Shown here piece after piece: positions 1 to 11,013 of a DNA stretch of 64,000 nucleotides. The stretch comes from Acetobacter sicerae. GTDB taxonomy: Bacteria > Pseudomonadota > Alphaproteobacteria > Acetobacterales > Acetobacteraceae. Position 1 is the stretch's first letter. Every line of letters starts with the position of its first letter. The notes under the pieces were generated by a model that saw only the letters and a program-made list of their open reading frames with translations, made no database searches and was not told where the DNA came from. The stretch spans positions 62,001-126,000 of the forward strand of contig NZ_JAAABN010000002.1 of assembly GCF_011516765.1 (NCBI RefSeq). Reading direction: 5' to 3'. Made by a program: the position numbers and the translations under genes.

Positions 1-2
1 TT

Positions 3-1031
3 GGCATCGATGTGTCAGACGAAGTCGGATCGAACGCCAATCTTGCGGTTGCCCGCCTTCACAGCGAGATCGTGCGGCGCATTACGGCGACGATGCGCTC
101 ACGCGCCCTGTCACGTCTGGGCATTCCACCCGCCTTCGATGAACTGGCGGCCATGCTCGGCGCTGTCGGTGGTGTGCTGATTTCCGAATCTCCGGAAGGA
201 AAATCAGACAGCGACGAAACCGATTCCGATGACGAAATCGTTCACCGGCTTCAGACCTCGACACCGTCTTTCGACGCCATGATCGAGGACATGTTGCGGC
301 AGCCGGTGGCGGGCAATCTCTCTTTCGAGCCGGAAATCAGGCAGATCGAGGGACATGACGTCATCCTTTGCCGCAGCCGCGTGCGCTACAATGCGCCGGC
401 CGCCATGGCGTTGTGGAGAAACAATGTCGGCGTCTGGTCGCAGGATGACGCCAATCTGGCGGATGCTGCTCTCGCTACATTCGCCTCTGCACTTGAAATG
501 AGCGCCCTCAACCGTGCGCTGGCCCGCAATGCACGGTTTGACCCGCTTACAGGCATGCTGAACCGGAACGGTCTCCTGACCGAAATTTCCCGGCGGCTGC
601 CTCGGCTGGATCGGGAACGTCTGTCCGGCACCCTGCTGGTCATCGGGCTGGATCGTTTTTCAGACATCAACGCCCGCTTCGGTTTCGAAGCCGGGGACAG
701 CGCCCTTCAGCAGGTCGCCAGCTATCTGCGGGACGCCATTCGTCCAACAGATCTCGCCGGCCGACTTGGCGGAGACATTTTCGGGCTCTGGCTCGATGGC
801 GCTGATCATTTTGTCGCAGCTGAACGGGCGGAAGCGTTCTGTCAGCACGGCGCAGCCATTTTTGTTGCGGAACCCATCACCCTCACTTTCTCGGTCGGTC
901 TTGCCGCCCGGAATTGGGAGACGGGTGAGAGCGTTGAGTCGCTTATCGACCGCGCAAGTTTTGCCATGCGCAGCGTGAAACTCGCAGGGGGCGCTCGCTG
1001 GCACACCTCATTGGAAGAATCTTCACCATGA
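3..1031 (+). CDS. Degenerate GGDEF-domain protein (5' end outside the window)
   Basis: The frame is open to the left edge; a GTG at position 12 is the first possible start, but the gene may begin upstream. The C-terminal half is a GGDEF domain starting at the DPLTGMLNRNG motif near residue 177 (counting from 12). The signature near residue 252 reads GGDIF, so the Glu of GG(D/E)EF needed for metal binding and catalysis in diguanylate cyclases is replaced by Ile. Family knowledge therefore suggests it does not make c-di-GMP but may bind GTP or act as a regulatory domain. The N-terminal ~170 residues show no domain I recognise. Its stop overlaps the next start by 4 bp (ATGA), implying translational coupling. 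Confidence 0.8.
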   Translation, partial: GIDVSDEVGSNANLAVARLHSEIVRRITATMRSRALSRLGIPPAFDELAAMLGAVGGVLISESPEGKSDSDETDSDDEIVHRLQTSTPSFDAMIEDMLRQPVAGNLSFEPEIRQIEGHDVILCRSRVRYNAPAAMALWRNNVGVWSQDDANLADAALATFASALEMSALNRALARNARFDPLTGMLNRNGLLTEISRRLPRLDRERLSGTLLVIGLDRFSDINARFGFEAGDSALQQVASYLRDAIRPTDLAGRLGGDIFGLWLDGADHFVAAERAEAFCQHGAAIFVAEPITLTFSVGLAARNWETGESVESLIDRASFAMRSVKLAGGARWHTSLEESSP

Positions 1032-2071
1032 ACATGAACCCTTCATTAGATCCAAAATTTTTTCAGATCCTGCCCACGCGTTCGCTGTCTTCTGTTCCGC
1101 CAACGTCGGCAGGTCCCGCATTACGGGACAAACCACGCAGTGCCGCCACCGTCACAATGACGACGACACCTGAATTGTGGGAATGCCTGAAAAGTCGCAT
1201 TACGGCTCTTCGCCCCGACTTCAATGCTCAACGCATTGAAACGCTGACAGCCTCCGTTCAGGGCTCCCTGACCGTTCTGATGGCCGAAAGCTGGCAGCGC
1301 GCACGCCGTGTCATCGCTCAGGCGACGGGTGATGCGCAGGCCATTTCGATCATCGGCCCGCTATCAGAATCCCCTTCCATTGCCGAACGTCTCATGAGCG
1401 AGATTGATGACGCGACCCTGGAGCAGGAAATCAGCCGCCGTCAGCGCAATGGAAAGATGGTTCCGTCGGTCAAGACGGTGCGGTCCCACGCCATTCTTGA
1501 GCATCTGGCGGAACGGCCACTGACCGAACTGGAACCCGCTCTTGATGAAATGGAGCGGTCACCTGAAAGACCAACCACTCTCGAATATGCGTGCATCACC
1601 ACGGTGAAAAACCTTGTGAGAGAGCGCTGCGCCAATCTTGTGGCGCCGGTCAAACACAAGATTGAAAGAGAGCTCTCTTTCGAACTTGCCGCGACATCGG
1701 AAGTCATCAAGCCGACGAGAAACGCTGCGGTTTCTACGGTCATGAATGACGATATCGTCGATCTGGCCACGCAGGCCCTGCATGACGACAATGTCGACGC
1801 CATTATCGAGATTCTTGCCCGCACGCCGAACATTGCGCCTGATGTCACCAGAGAAACACTGAACGGACGCAATGCCCGGGGACTTGTCGCCCTGGCATGG
1901 AAAGCTGGTCTGCCTGCATCTCTGGCTGCGGCAATACAGATCCACCTTGCCCTGATCCCGCCGACGCGCGCCATTCTGCCGTCTGCTGACGGTTCTTACG
2001 CGCTGACGCCGAAGGAACTGAACTGGCAACTGGATTTTCTCAGAGAGAAATGCACTGCTGTCGCAGCCTGA
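1028..2071 (+). CDS. DUF2336-like protein of unknown function
   Basis: A 347-aa soluble, helix-rich protein without signal peptide or membrane segment. The C-terminal part holds the motif RNARGLVALAWKAGL, which resembles the core of DUF2336 proteins found in Alphaproteobacteria; the assignment is by eye. The start ATG overlaps the stop of the upstream degenerate GGDEF gene, so the two are probably made together and may act in one pathway, possibly c-di-GMP linked signalling (inference). The stop codon lies inside a strong dyad that separates it from the convergent ruvX. Confidence 0.6.
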   Translation: MNMNPSLDPKFFQILPTRSLSSVPPTSAGPALRDKPRSAATVTMTTTPELWECLKSRITALRPDFNAQRIETLTASVQGSLTVLMAESWQRARRVIAQATGDAQAISIIGPLSESPSIAERLMSEIDDATLEQEISRRQRNGKMVPSVKTVRSHAILEHLAERPLTELEPALDEMERSPERPTTLEYACITTVKNLVRERCANLVAPVKHKIERELSFELAATSEVIKPTRNAAVSTVMNDDIVDLATQALHDDNVDAIIEILARTPNIAPDVTRETLNGRNARGLVALAWKAGLPASLAAAIQIHLALIPPTRAILPSADGSYALTPKELNWQLDFLREKCTAVAA

Positions 2072-2098
2072 CTTCCCATTAAGTTGGGATCAGGCTGC
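2063..2098. terminator. Bidirectional terminator between convergent genes
   Basis: GCAGCCTGA (2063-2071) pairs with TCAGGCTGC (2090-2098), and the inner TCCCA (2074-2078) pairs with TGGGA (2085-2089). It lies between the DUF2336-like gene and convergent ruvX, and its left arm includes the stop codon of the former. There is no long T tract, so strength is uncertain. Confidence 0.6.
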
Positions 2099-2099
2099 T

Positions 2100-2648
2100 T
2101 CAGTCTTCAGACGAAGAGAAATGTCTGCTGCGCTCCATGGACAGATAATCCAGAGCCCCCTGCAGCATGTAAGCCGCTGCCATCTTATCGACGATTTCTC
2201 CCCGCCTCTTCCGGGACAGATCGGCTTCTCCGATGATGGTGCGGTTCACAACGCTTGAAGAAAATCGCTCGTCCCACAGCACGGCAGGAATTTTTATCTG
2301 GTCGGAAAGAGCCTGCGCCCAGTCGCGGGCGGCCTGCGCGGCCGGGCCGAATCCACCATCCATGGAAAGCGGCAGTCCGACCACAAGCGCTCCGACATCC
2401 TGTTCCCTGACAATCCCCGCGATTTTCTGAGCCATGAGCGAAAGTTTTTCGCGTTTCAGAGCCCCATATGGAGAGGCGACCATCAGCATGACATCTGACA
2501 GAGCAAGCCCGGCGGTCTTTGCGCCGGGGTCAATTCCCAGCAGCCGCTGACCGGTGGAAAGTTTTTCACTGAGTTCGGTTATGTTGAACAGAGGCATCGC
2601 CTGAGGGTATGGTGTCGCGCCGGCGGCGACGCCAGCATTATTTTTCAT
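2100..2648 (-). CDS. ruvX: Putative pre-16S rRNA nuclease / Holliday junction resolvase YqgF
   Basis: YqgF/RuvX family, RNase H fold. Visible motifs are the N-terminal GIDPGAKTAG with the first catalytic Asp, LVVGLPLSMDG in the middle, a DERFSS motif near residue 130, and the C-terminal VDKMAAAYMLQ helix with the last acidic residue. Family members process the 5' end of 16S rRNA and were originally proposed as Holliday junction resolvases. The annotated ATG at 2648 gives 182 aa; an internal ATG at 2597 (MPLFNITEL) would give a length closer to the family norm, and neither has a clear ribosome binding site. It is divergent from gatC, with 20 bp between the start codons. Confidence 0.9.
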   Translation of the reverse strand: MKNNAGVAAGATPYPQAMPLFNITELSEKLSTGQRLLGIDPGAKTAGLALSDVMLMVASPYGALKREKLSLMAQKIAGIVREQDVGALVVGLPLSMDGGFGPAAQAARDWAQALSDQIKIPAVLWDERFSSSVVNRTIIGEADLSRKRRGEIVDKMAAAYMLQGALDYLSMERSRHFSSSED

Positions 2649-2668
2649 GATTTGAGAGTTTCTGCTTC

Positions 2669-2959
2669 ATGTCGCTCGATCTCGCGACCACGAGACGCAT
2701 TGCCAAGCTCGCTCGCATCGGGCTTGACGACCAGGAAATCGAAGCTGTCCGCGCACAGCTCGGAGGAATTCTCGGCTGGATCGAGATTCTCGACGAAGTT
2801 GATGTCGAGGGCGTACCGCCCATGATCGGCACCAGCACCAACGCGGCGCTTCTTCCCCGAGAGGATGCCGTGACTGACGGCGACTGTCAGGACAAGGTGT
2901 TGTCGAACGCCCCGGACCGTGAAGGTCCCTTCTTCACCGTGCCGAAGGTGGTCGAATAA
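2669..2959 (+). CDS. gatC: Asp-tRNA(Asn)/Glu-tRNA(Gln) amidotransferase subunit C
   Basis: A 96-aa GatC protein. It starts [21 protein letters not shown] and ends in the usual extended tail before gatA. GatC bridges GatA and GatB in the amidotransferase that converts misacylated Glu-tRNA(Gln) or Asp-tRNA(Asn) to the correct species. It is the first gene of gatC-gatA-gatB. The TAA stop shares its last base with the gatA ATG, so the subunits are translationally coupled. Confidence 0.95.
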   Translation: MSLDLATTRRIAKLARIGLDDQEIEAVRAQLGGILGWIEILDEVDVEGVPPMIGTSTNAALLPREDAVTDGDCQDKVLSNAPDREGPFFTVPKVVE

Positions 2960-4443
2960 TGCTGACTGATCTCACGATCGCACAGGCCGCTGAAGGTCTG
3001 CGCAAAAAAGAATTTTCCGCCGTCGAACTGACAAAGGCGCACACCGACGCCATCGACGCGCTGAACGGTCGGGTGAACGCTTACATCACCGTCACCTCCG
3101 ACAAGGCGCTGGAAGCAGCTAAAAAAGCTGACAGCACGCTTGCCGCTGGCGAGGCTCCTGCGCTGACCGGCATTCCGCTCGGCATCAAGGATCTGTTCTG
3201 CACCAATGGTGTGCGAACCACTGCCGCCAGCAAGATCATCGGCAATTTCGTGCCGCCTTACGAGAGCACCGTCACGGCGAAGCTGCTCGAAAACGGCGCG
3301 ATCTTTCTGGGCAAGACCAACCTTGACGAATTCGCCATGGGCTCCGGCAATCTGACGTCGGCTTTCGGCGGCGTAGAGAACCCGTGGCATCGCAAGGATG
3401 ACGCGTCGGTTCTGGTTCCGGGCGGTTCGTCCGGTGGTTCAGCAGCCGCCGTCGCCGCGCGAATGGCTATGGGTGCGACCGGCACAGATACCGGTGGTTC
3501 CATCCGCCAGCCCGCAGCCTATTGCGGCATTGTCGGGCTGAAACCGACCTATGGCCGTTGCAGCCGCTGGGGCACCATCGCCTTCGCAAGCTCGCTCGAT
3601 CAGGCCGGTCCAATGACCCGCTCCGTTGAGGACGCATCGATCATGCTGTCCGCAATGGCGGGCGCTGACCCGAAGGACAGCACCTGCGCCAATGTTGCCG
3701 TGCCGGACTATCGTGCGGCCTGCGGTCGTAGCCTGAAGGGTCTTCGCGTCGGTATTCCGGCTGAGTATCGCGCTCCGGGCATGTCGGAAGAAATCCTCGC
3801 CGTCTGGCAGAAGGGCATCGACATGCTCCGCGAAGCTGGCTGCGAGATTGTGGATGTCTCCCTGCCCCACACGAAATATGGCCTTGCGACTTATTACATC
3901 ATCGCACCGGCCGAATGTTCGTCCAACCTCGCCCGTTATGACGGCGTGCGGTTTGGTGAGCGGGCCGAAGGGGCAACCAGCCTTGACGATCTTTACGAAA
4001 AGACCCGTCACAATGGCTTTGGCGAGGAAGTCCGTCGTCGTATCCTGATGGGCACCTATGTGCTGTCCGCCGGTTACTACGATGCCTATTACCTCAAGGC
4101 CCAGAAGGTCCGCACGCTGATCCAGCGGGACTTCACGCAGGCTTTCCAGAAGGTGGACGTGCTGCTGACCCCGACAGCGCCGACTGCGGCTTTCGCCCGC
4201 GACGAGAAGCCGGAGGATCCGGTGCAGATGTATCTCAACGACATCTTCACCGTGCCTGCCAGCATGGCCGGACAGCCAGCCATGTCGGTGCCGGTCGAGC
4301 TTGACGACAAGGGTCTTCCGCTCGGCCTCCAGCTGATCGGCAAGCACTTTGACGAGGAAACGATCATCGCGGTCGGGTCCGCTCTGGAGAAAGCCGCCGG
4401 TTTCACGGCCCTTCCGGACCTGCGCGCAGGAGTAAGCGCATGA
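2959..4443 (+). CDS. gatA: Asp-tRNA(Asn)/Glu-tRNA(Gln) amidotransferase subunit A
   Basis: A 494-aa amidase-signature enzyme that releases ammonia from glutamine and channels it to GatB. The Ser-cisSer-Lys triad is visible: Lys77 in GIKDLF, Ser157 in the GGSSGGS loop and the nucleophile Ser181 in GTDTGGS. Length is normal for GatA. It overlaps gatB by 4 bp (ATGA). All three gat genes are intact, so indirect tRNA amidation should be functional. Confidence 0.97.
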   Translation: MLTDLTIAQAAEGLRKKEFSAVELTKAHTDAIDALNGRVNAYITVTSDKALEAAKKADSTLAAGEAPALTGIPLGIKDLFCTNGVRTTAASKIIGNFVPPYESTVTAKLLENGAIFLGKTNLDEFAMGSGNLTSAFGGVENPWHRKDDASVLVPGGSSGGSAAAVAARMAMGATGTDTGGSIRQPAAYCGIVGLKPTYGRCSRWGTIAFASSLDQAGPMTRSVEDASIMLSAMAGADPKDSTCANVAVPDYRAACGRSLKGLRVGIPAEYRAPGMSEEILAVWQKGIDMLREAGCEIVDVSLPHTKYGLATYYIIAPAECSSNLARYDGVRFGERAEGATSLDDLYEKTRHNGFGEEVRRRILMGTYVLSAGYYDAYYLKAQKVRTLIQRDFTQAFQKVDVLLTPTAPTAAFARDEKPEDPVQMYLNDIFTVPASMAGQPAMSVPVELDDKGLPLGLQLIGKHFDEETIIAVGSALEKAAGFTALPDLRAGVSA

Positions 4444-5897
4444 GCTACACGATTGAAGGCAACACCGGCGCGTGGGAAATCGTCGTCGGTCTTGAGGTGC
4501 ATGCGCAGGTCATCAGCAAGTCCAAGCTGTTTTCCGGTGCGTCCACGCTTTTCGGCGGTGAGCCGAACTCTCATGTCAGTCTGATTGACGCAGGCTTCCC
4601 CGGTATGCTGCCGGTCATCAATCAGGCTTGCGTTGAACAGGCGGTCCGCACGGGTCTTGGCCTGAAGGCGCGGATCAACCTGCAAAGCCGCTTCGACCGC
4701 AAGAACTACTTCTATGCCGATCTGCCGACGGGCTATCAGATCAGCCAGTTCGAGCACCCGATCATCGGCACCGGTGTCGTGCAGATCGAGCTTTCCGACG
4801 GCAGCACACGCGATATCGGCATCACACGCCTGCATCTTGAACAGGATGCGGGCAAGCTGATGCACGATCAGGACCCGAAGCGCTCCTTCGTGGATCTCAA
4901 CCGTGCGGGCGTCGCGCTGATGGAAATCGTCAGCGAGCCGGATATCCGTTCTCCGGAAGAGGCTGGCGCCTATCTTCGCAAGCTGCGTCAGATCCTGCGT
5001 TATCTCGGGACCTGCGACGGCAACATGGAAGAAGGCTCAATGCGTGCCGACGTGAACGTTTCTGTTCGCAAGAGCGCCAGTGAGCCGTTCCGCACCCGCT
5101 GCGAGATCAAGAACGTCAATTCGATCCGCTTCGTCATGCAGGCGATCGAGATCGAGGCGGCCCGTCAGATCGAGATCTGGGAAAACGGTGGCGAAGTCGA
5201 TCAGGAGACGCGCCTGTTCGATCCGCACAAGGGTGAGACGCGCTCGCTGCGTTCCAAGGAAGATGCGCACGATTACCGCTACTTCCCTGATCCGGACCTT
5301 CTGCCGCTGGTGATCGAGCAGAGCTGGGTGGACCAGATCAAGCAGACGCTGCCGGAACTGCCGGACGAAAAGCGCGCCCGTTTCCAGCAGGATTACGGGA
5401 TCACCGCTTACGATGCGGGTGTGCTGGTTGCGGAGCAGGCAACGGCGGACTTCTATGAAAGTGTCGCCAAGGGGCGTGACGGCAAATCGGCTGCCGCATG
5501 GGTGACGGGCGACTTCTTCGCGGCGCTGAACCGCACGGGCAAGTCGATCGAGGAAAGCCCGGTCAGCGCGGCCAATCTTGGCGCGATGCTCGACCTGATT
5601 GCCGACGGCACGATCAACGGCAAGATCGCCAAGGAAGTGCTCGAAGACATGTTCGAGACCGGCGAGGCTCCGCTTGCCATTGTGGATCGCAAGGGTCTGC
5701 GCCAGGTCACGGATACGGGGGCCATCGAAGCGACGGCTGACGAGATCATCAGCAAGAACGCCGACAAGGTGGAGCAGTATAAGGGCGGCAAGGACAAGCT
5801 GTTCGGCTTCTTCGTCGGTCAGGTCATGAAGGCGACGGGTGGCAAGGCCAACCCGGCGATCGTCAACGACATCCTGCGCAAGAAACTCGACGGCTAA
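4440..5897 (+). CDS. gatB: Asp-tRNA(Asn)/Glu-tRNA(Gln) amidotransferase subunit B
   Basis: A 485-aa GatB protein that phosphorylates and amidates the misacylated aminoacyl-tRNA. The N-terminal signature [12 protein letters not shown] and the [18 protein letters not shown] segment are characteristic, and the C-terminal ~150 residues form the helical/YqeY-type tRNA-binding tail ([14 protein letters not shown]). It is the last gene of gatCAB and is followed within 10 bp by a perfect 11-bp stem-loop. Confidence 0.97.
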   Translation: MSYTIEGNTGAWEIVVGLEVHAQVISKSKLFSGASTLFGGEPNSHVSLIDAGFPGMLPVINQACVEQAVRTGLGLKARINLQSRFDRKNYFYADLPTGYQISQFEHPIIGTGVVQIELSDGSTRDIGITRLHLEQDAGKLMHDQDPKRSFVDLNRAGVALMEIVSEPDIRSPEEAGAYLRKLRQILRYLGTCDGNMEEGSMRADVNVSVRKSASEPFRTRCEIKNVNSIRFVMQAIEIEAARQIEIWENGGEVDQETRLFDPHKGETRSLRSKEDAHDYRYFPDPDLLPLVIEQSWVDQIKQTLPELPDEKRARFQQDYGITAYDAGVLVAEQATADFYESVAKGRDGKSAAAWVTGDFFAALNRTGKSIEESPVSAANLGAMLDLIADGTINGKIAKEVLEDMFETGEAPLAIVDRKGLRQVTDTGAIEATADEIISKNADKVEQYKGGKDKLFGFFVGQVMKATGGKANPAIVNDILRKKLDG

Positions 5898-5905
5898 AGA
5901 CCTTT

Positions 5906-5935
5906 GTCCGACCAGATGTCATTGTCTGGTCGGAC
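5906..5935 (+). terminator. Stem-loop after gatB
   Basis: GTCCGACCAGA (5906-5916) and TCTGGTCGGAC (5925-5935) form a perfect 11-bp stem with an 8-nt loop, 8 bp after the gatB stop. No T run follows, so it may need help from Rho or serve to stabilise mRNA. A second, looser dyad lies downstream at 5956-6003 (GACAGCAGG / CCTGCTGTC with inner TCCGT / ACGGA). Confidence 0.65.
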
Positions 5936-6042
5936 AGGAATTACGCCACCCGACAGACAGCAGGTTTTTCCGTGAAACGCTGTGAACGGATAAGCCTGCT
6001 GTCTTGTCGCGCACGGGAAACCCTATCGCTCCCGCCTGACAG

Positions 6043-6177
6043 ATGCTTCAGTCAGAGCGCAGAAGAACCGGCCTGTTTCTCTGCATTGCTCTGGCGCTTT
6101 TCCCTGCGATACTGATAAACACCAGCCTTTCCGAACGGGAGACTGCTCCCGCGTGTGCCACCCGGAGCCCCGAATGA
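6043..6177 (+). CDS. Possible 44-aa membrane peptide coupled to prmA
   Basis: A short ORF from ATG 6043 to TGA 6175-6177 encodes 44 residues: a basic start (QSERRR), one hydrophobic stretch (TGLFLCIALALFPAILIN) and a polar tail. Its stop overlaps the preferred prmA start as ATGA, the arrangement used for translational coupling elsewhere in this window. Against it, there is no good ribosome binding site before 6043 and I recognise no family. Product and expression are unproven. Confidence 0.35.
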   Translation: MLQSERRRTGLFLCIALALFPAILINTSLSERETAPACATRSPE

Positions 6178-7085
6178 CCGCCATCCGCCGCAGACATGCG
6201 ACAGAACTTGAAACGATTTCCGTAACTGTTCCGGAAATTGCCGTTGAAGCTTACGAGAACGCCATCAGCACGGTCTGCGCGACGGTCGGCATTTTCGAGT
6301 TTGACGAGGAAGAAAAGCTCTGGCGCGTCGAAGGTGTGAAAGACACCGGTCATGCGGAAGACGAACTCGCAGCCGCTCTGGCTCTGGCCGCACTGACCAC
6401 AGGCATCAACGCCGATCTGGAGCGCACCAACACCGAGACGGAAGGCTGGCTCGCCCGCACCTATGAATCGTTTCCGGCACAGGAAGTTGGCAAACGCTTT
6501 ATCGTTCGGGGCTCCCATCTGGATGAGGCTCCCGACAGTAACCGCATCACCATCACGCTGGATGCGGGCATGGCGTTCGGGTCCGGGGAACATGGCTCGA
6601 CGCGAGGATGTCTGCGGGCGCTTGAACTGGTGGCGCATCGCAGGCCCCGGAATATTCTCGATCTGGGCTGTGGCTCCGGTATTCTCGCCATGGGAGCGGC
6701 TGCGTTGCTGCACCGCCCGGTTCTAGCGACCGACATTGATCCATGGTCTGTCCGGATCACGCAGGAGAACGCAGCCCGTAACGGCCTGTCACGTCTGATC
6801 GAAGCGCGGCTCGGCAATGGCTGGTCCACGCCGGAAATCCGCCGTCGTGCGCCTTATGATCTGGTTTTCGCCAACATCCTTGCCCGTCCGCTCTGCATGA
6901 TGGCCAAGGATCTGAGCCGCCATCTTGCTCCGGGCGGCACTGTCATTCTGGCTGGGCTGCTGAATACTCAGGTGCGCATGGTGCTGGCCGCGCACCAGCG
7001 TTGCGGACTGGTGCTGGAACGTCATCTTCGTGAAGGCGACTGGGGAACGCTGATCCTGCGGAAGCCGTTTGGCGTGGCCCGTTAA
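6174..7085 (+). CDS. prmA: Ribosomal protein L11 methyltransferase-like protein
   Basis: Class I SAM-dependent methyltransferase of the PrmA family, which trimethylates ribosomal protein L11. The SAM-binding motif I is DLGCGSGILAMGA, preceded by the family-typical GMAFGSGEHGSTRGCL segment and followed by the FANILARPL motif that corresponds to the NxLA-type motif IV. I chose ATG 6174 (303 aa), which has GGAG six bases upstream; a GTG at 6153 in the same frame would add seven residues. Possibly coupled to a 44-aa upstream peptide. Confidence 0.9.
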   Translation: MTAIRRRHATELETISVTVPEIAVEAYENAISTVCATVGIFEFDEEEKLWRVEGVKDTGHAEDELAAALALAALTTGINADLERTNTETEGWLARTYESFPAQEVGKRFIVRGSHLDEAPDSNRITITLDAGMAFGSGEHGSTRGCLRALELVAHRRPRNILDLGCGSGILAMGAAALLHRPVLATDIDPWSVRITQENAARNGLSRLIEARLGNGWSTPEIRRRAPYDLVFANILARPLCMMAKDLSRHLAPGGTVILAGLLNTQVRMVLAAHQRCGLVLERHLREGDWGTLILRKPFGVAR

Positions 7086-7222
7086 CCGGATCATACCGTC
7101 TGAAAACGCTGGGGCGGATGTGTCGCCTCAGCGGAGACTGCTCAATGATGAGCACTGTTCCGACCGGGTTGTTTGCCAGCTCCGGATGGTTTCCGCCCGG
7201 CCTGACTGGCGACTGTGTTCGG

Positions 7223-7486
7223 CTACCGCAACTGGCTGTCCTTGCTGCCACGACGATTGATACTGCTGAACACGCGCTGGCTGTCCCGCTCTGACTGGCA
7301 TTCGATGCAGAATTTCACGCCCGCCAGGGCCTTGCGTCTGGCCTCGGGTATCGGCTCTCCACACTCACAGCAGTAAATGGCGCTCTCTCCCGCGGGGATG
7401 CCGGAACGGGCCTGCTTCACTGCGTCGGCAATGGTATCGTCGATCTGCTCCTGCACTGCTCCTTCCGGAGCCCAGCCTGTCGCCAT
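7223..7486 (-). CDS. DksA/TraR-family C4 zinc-finger protein
   Basis: An 87-aa protein with the DksA/TraR zinc finger CCECGEPIPEARRKAL...FCIEC (Cys pairs CxxC and CxxC about 17 residues apart). The N-terminal helical part is short, as in the YbiI/TraR subgroup rather than full-length DksA (about 150 aa). Such proteins can bind the RNA polymerase secondary channel, but small members are mostly uncharacterised. It lies just beyond the leader-distal end of the CRISPR array and is probably unrelated to it. Confidence 0.85.
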   Translation of the reverse strand: MATGWAPEGAVQEQIDDTIADAVKQARSGIPAGESAIYCCECGEPIPEARRKALAGVKFCIECQSERDSQRVFSSINRRGSKDSQLR

Positions 7487-7672
7487 GATGAGAATCCCTG
7501 CAAGATGCGCCGTTCAGCGGCCCGGAACTGACTGCTTATAGCGTGTATTCGCAGTCCGGTTTTATCTGAAAACGACTTTCTTTTGCCGGAAGAAGCACTG
7601 GGCGTGGCAATCGATTTATCAGCGCTGAGCCAGAAAGATATGCCGGCAACATTGCCGTTGTTGCTCATGGTT

Positions 7673-8371
7673 GGTTCATCCCCACGCAGGCGGGGAACAC
7701 CCGTATGGCTCGGACGAGAATGGTCTGCTTAACGGCTCATCCCCGCGCAGGCGGGGAACACTTGCCCGTTCAGGCACCCGCGAAATTCGGATGCGGTTCA
7801 TCCCCGCGCAGGCGGGGAACACCACATCCTGCGAGAGAAAGAGAAGATCATGAACGGTTCATCCCCGCGCAGGCGGGGAACACGCGGCTTTGATGTATCG
7901 TGCGAGATTATCGCCCGGTTCATCCCCGCGCAGGCGGGGAACACAATTCGGCATGGTGGGTTGATGGATCTGATTACGGTTCATCCCCGCGCAGGCGGGG
8001 AACACTGATAGGACAGGCCGGAGCGCCACGTCGTGTCCGGTTCATCCCCGCGCAGGCGGGGAACACCATTGTGGGTCTGTTTCTGATTAATATTATTTCG
8101 GTTCATCCCCGCGCAGGCGGGGAACACCATTGTGGGTCTGTTTCTGATTAATATTATTTCGGTTCATCCCCGCGCAGGCGGGGAACACATTTTCCGACAC
8201 GACCGCGCTCTCCAGTATGACGGTTCATCCCCGCGCAGGCGGGGAACACTCAGATCGACGCTCATATCATGATCTCCAATTCGGTTCATCCCCGCGCAGG
8301 CGGGGAACACGGGATGTGACCGGACCCGGAGCCGTCAGCGTACGGTTCATCCCCGCGCAGGCGGGGAACAC
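7673..8371 (-). CRISPR. Type I-E CRISPR array, 12 repeats and 11 spacers
   Basis: Twelve copies of a 28-bp repeat (GGTTCATCCCC + GCGCAGGCG + GGGAACAC) start at 7673, 7734, 7795, 7856, 7917, 7978, 8039, 8100, 8161, 8222, 8283 and 8344, exactly 61 bp apart. In 11 of 12 the preceding base is C, giving the 29-bp repeat and 32-bp spacer usual for type I-E. The reverse complement begins GTGTTCCCC, matching the E. coli orientation, so crRNA is read on the minus strand and the leader is at the high-coordinate end next to cas2. The two leader-distal copies are degenerate (G to A in the 7673 copy, T to C in the 7734 copy). The spacers at 8067-8098 and 8128-8159 are identical. Confidence 0.98.
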
Positions 8372-8441
8372 TCTTCGTGGAAACTCCTGATTCAAAACGG
8401 TTTTTACGTTATCAAAGATCCTACCAACCAAAAGCAGGCTT
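8372..8441 (-). promoter_or_regulatory. CRISPR leader with an IHF-like site
   Basis: This is the 70-bp AT-rich interval between the cas2 stop and the first repeat in the crRNA direction. Read on the minus strand, 8392-8380 is AATCAGGAGTTTC, which fits the IHF consensus WATCARNNNNTTR at 12 of 13 positions and lies 9-21 bp from the first repeat. In E. coli type I-E, IHF bending of the leader at a similar distance guides spacer integration, so the site is in a plausible place. The leader could also carry the array promoter; I see no convincing -35/-10 pair. Confidence 0.6.
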
Positions 8442-9703
<1,262 letters not shown>

Positions 9704-10342
9704 CCGAACGATTTGGCCCGCCCGAATCCCTGCGCCATCTGCGTGATGAAAAGCGCGGGATCGGTGATTTCGACGCGGCCAGAAAGATCGAGAATGCCGA
9801 GTTTCATTGCGTTCCCGCGTGACGCGCCCGGACGCGGCAGGGACAGGGTCGCATAATCCTCGGCAACCGCCGTCATGACCCTGAAGCCGCTTTTCTCACC
9901 CTGCCGTTCCAGCCACGCCTTCCCTTCTGAGGAAGCGATCTCCATGCGTCGCCCTGCCCGTTCACGCTGTTCCAGAGCATCGATCGCCGCCTTGACGACA
10001 TCTTCCCGCTTGCCTCCCCGCCTCATCCGGGTGGCGTTGGCGCGGAGCAGGAAATCGAGATGTTCGCCGGGAGAGAGGTCCGGCGCGTATGGCTTGACCT
10101 GATGCGGCTGAAAGAGATCTGTCTGAAGCGGAGGACGAGCCGAGAGCGTGAGGAAGCTGCCGTCGCGTTCCTCACGCCAGAGGAAATCGCGCTCCCTCTC
10201 CGCGCTGTCGGCGAAAACCGACCAGAGCAGATGGTGCTGCGCTGATACGCGTTCTCCGGATTCCGTCGGTCTCAGCAACGCGGCCAACGCCCGCGCCGAA
10301 GGATTGCGGGCCAGCCGGATATGACTAAAATAGAGTGTCATG

Positions 10343-11013
10343 TCAGCCTCCGGCCACGATGCTCACCGGTCGCAGGGCGACGCGCCGGGAGGAGAAATGC
10401 CAGCGGCTGCGGTCCATCGGAACGTCGCTGACCACCTCGCCTTCCGGATCGTCACAGACCAGCGTGTGCGCCTGAACGGGCGGCCTGCGCCAGAACGGTG
10501 CTTTCAGATGTTCCAGCGCCGCCTCGGGAGAAGCCGCTTCGACAACCCGTGCGCCGGTCGGCGCTGCGAGCGGGCATGATTTACGTCCGAGATAGAGCGT
10601 GAAATGCGGTTCCAGCAGCGCTGCCGCAATCTTTTCGAGGCCCTCGCCCCGCACGGCGATGCCGTAAAGCACGCTGGTCCGGTAATCGCGCAGGGTGATC
10701 GCCGTATTGGTCTTTCCGCCTGCGGCCCGCAGGGCTTCCGGACGGGAATTCGGCGCTTTCACCGTGGCGGACGGGACGGTTTCGATGGTGTGGTAATCGC
10801 GTAGCGGCGCACCGGCGTCGAAGATCGCCACGTCAATTGTCAGTGCGTCGAGGGCGGAAAAATCCCCGTCCCGTTCGATCCCGAGCGCCGCTCCCATCAG
10901 TCCGATGATCGCTGACCGCGCGGGCCAGATGAGGGAGCCGCGCCGTTCATGCCCCGCGAGTTCGCCCATCGCCCCCAGTGAGGCGGTCAGGCCGAACACC
11001 AGAAAGGGCTGCA

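Noticed and set aside
12-1031. Calling the first gene an active diguanylate cyclase
   Set aside because: The signature is GGDIF; the catalytic acidic residue is missing.
3439-4347. 302-codon minus-strand ORF
   Set aside because: Antisense to gatA, which has the full amidase triad.
7671-8151. Plus-strand ORFs of 60-83 codons rich in HPRAGGEH and SSPRRRGT repeats
   Set aside because: They are translations of the CRISPR repeats and spacers, not genes.
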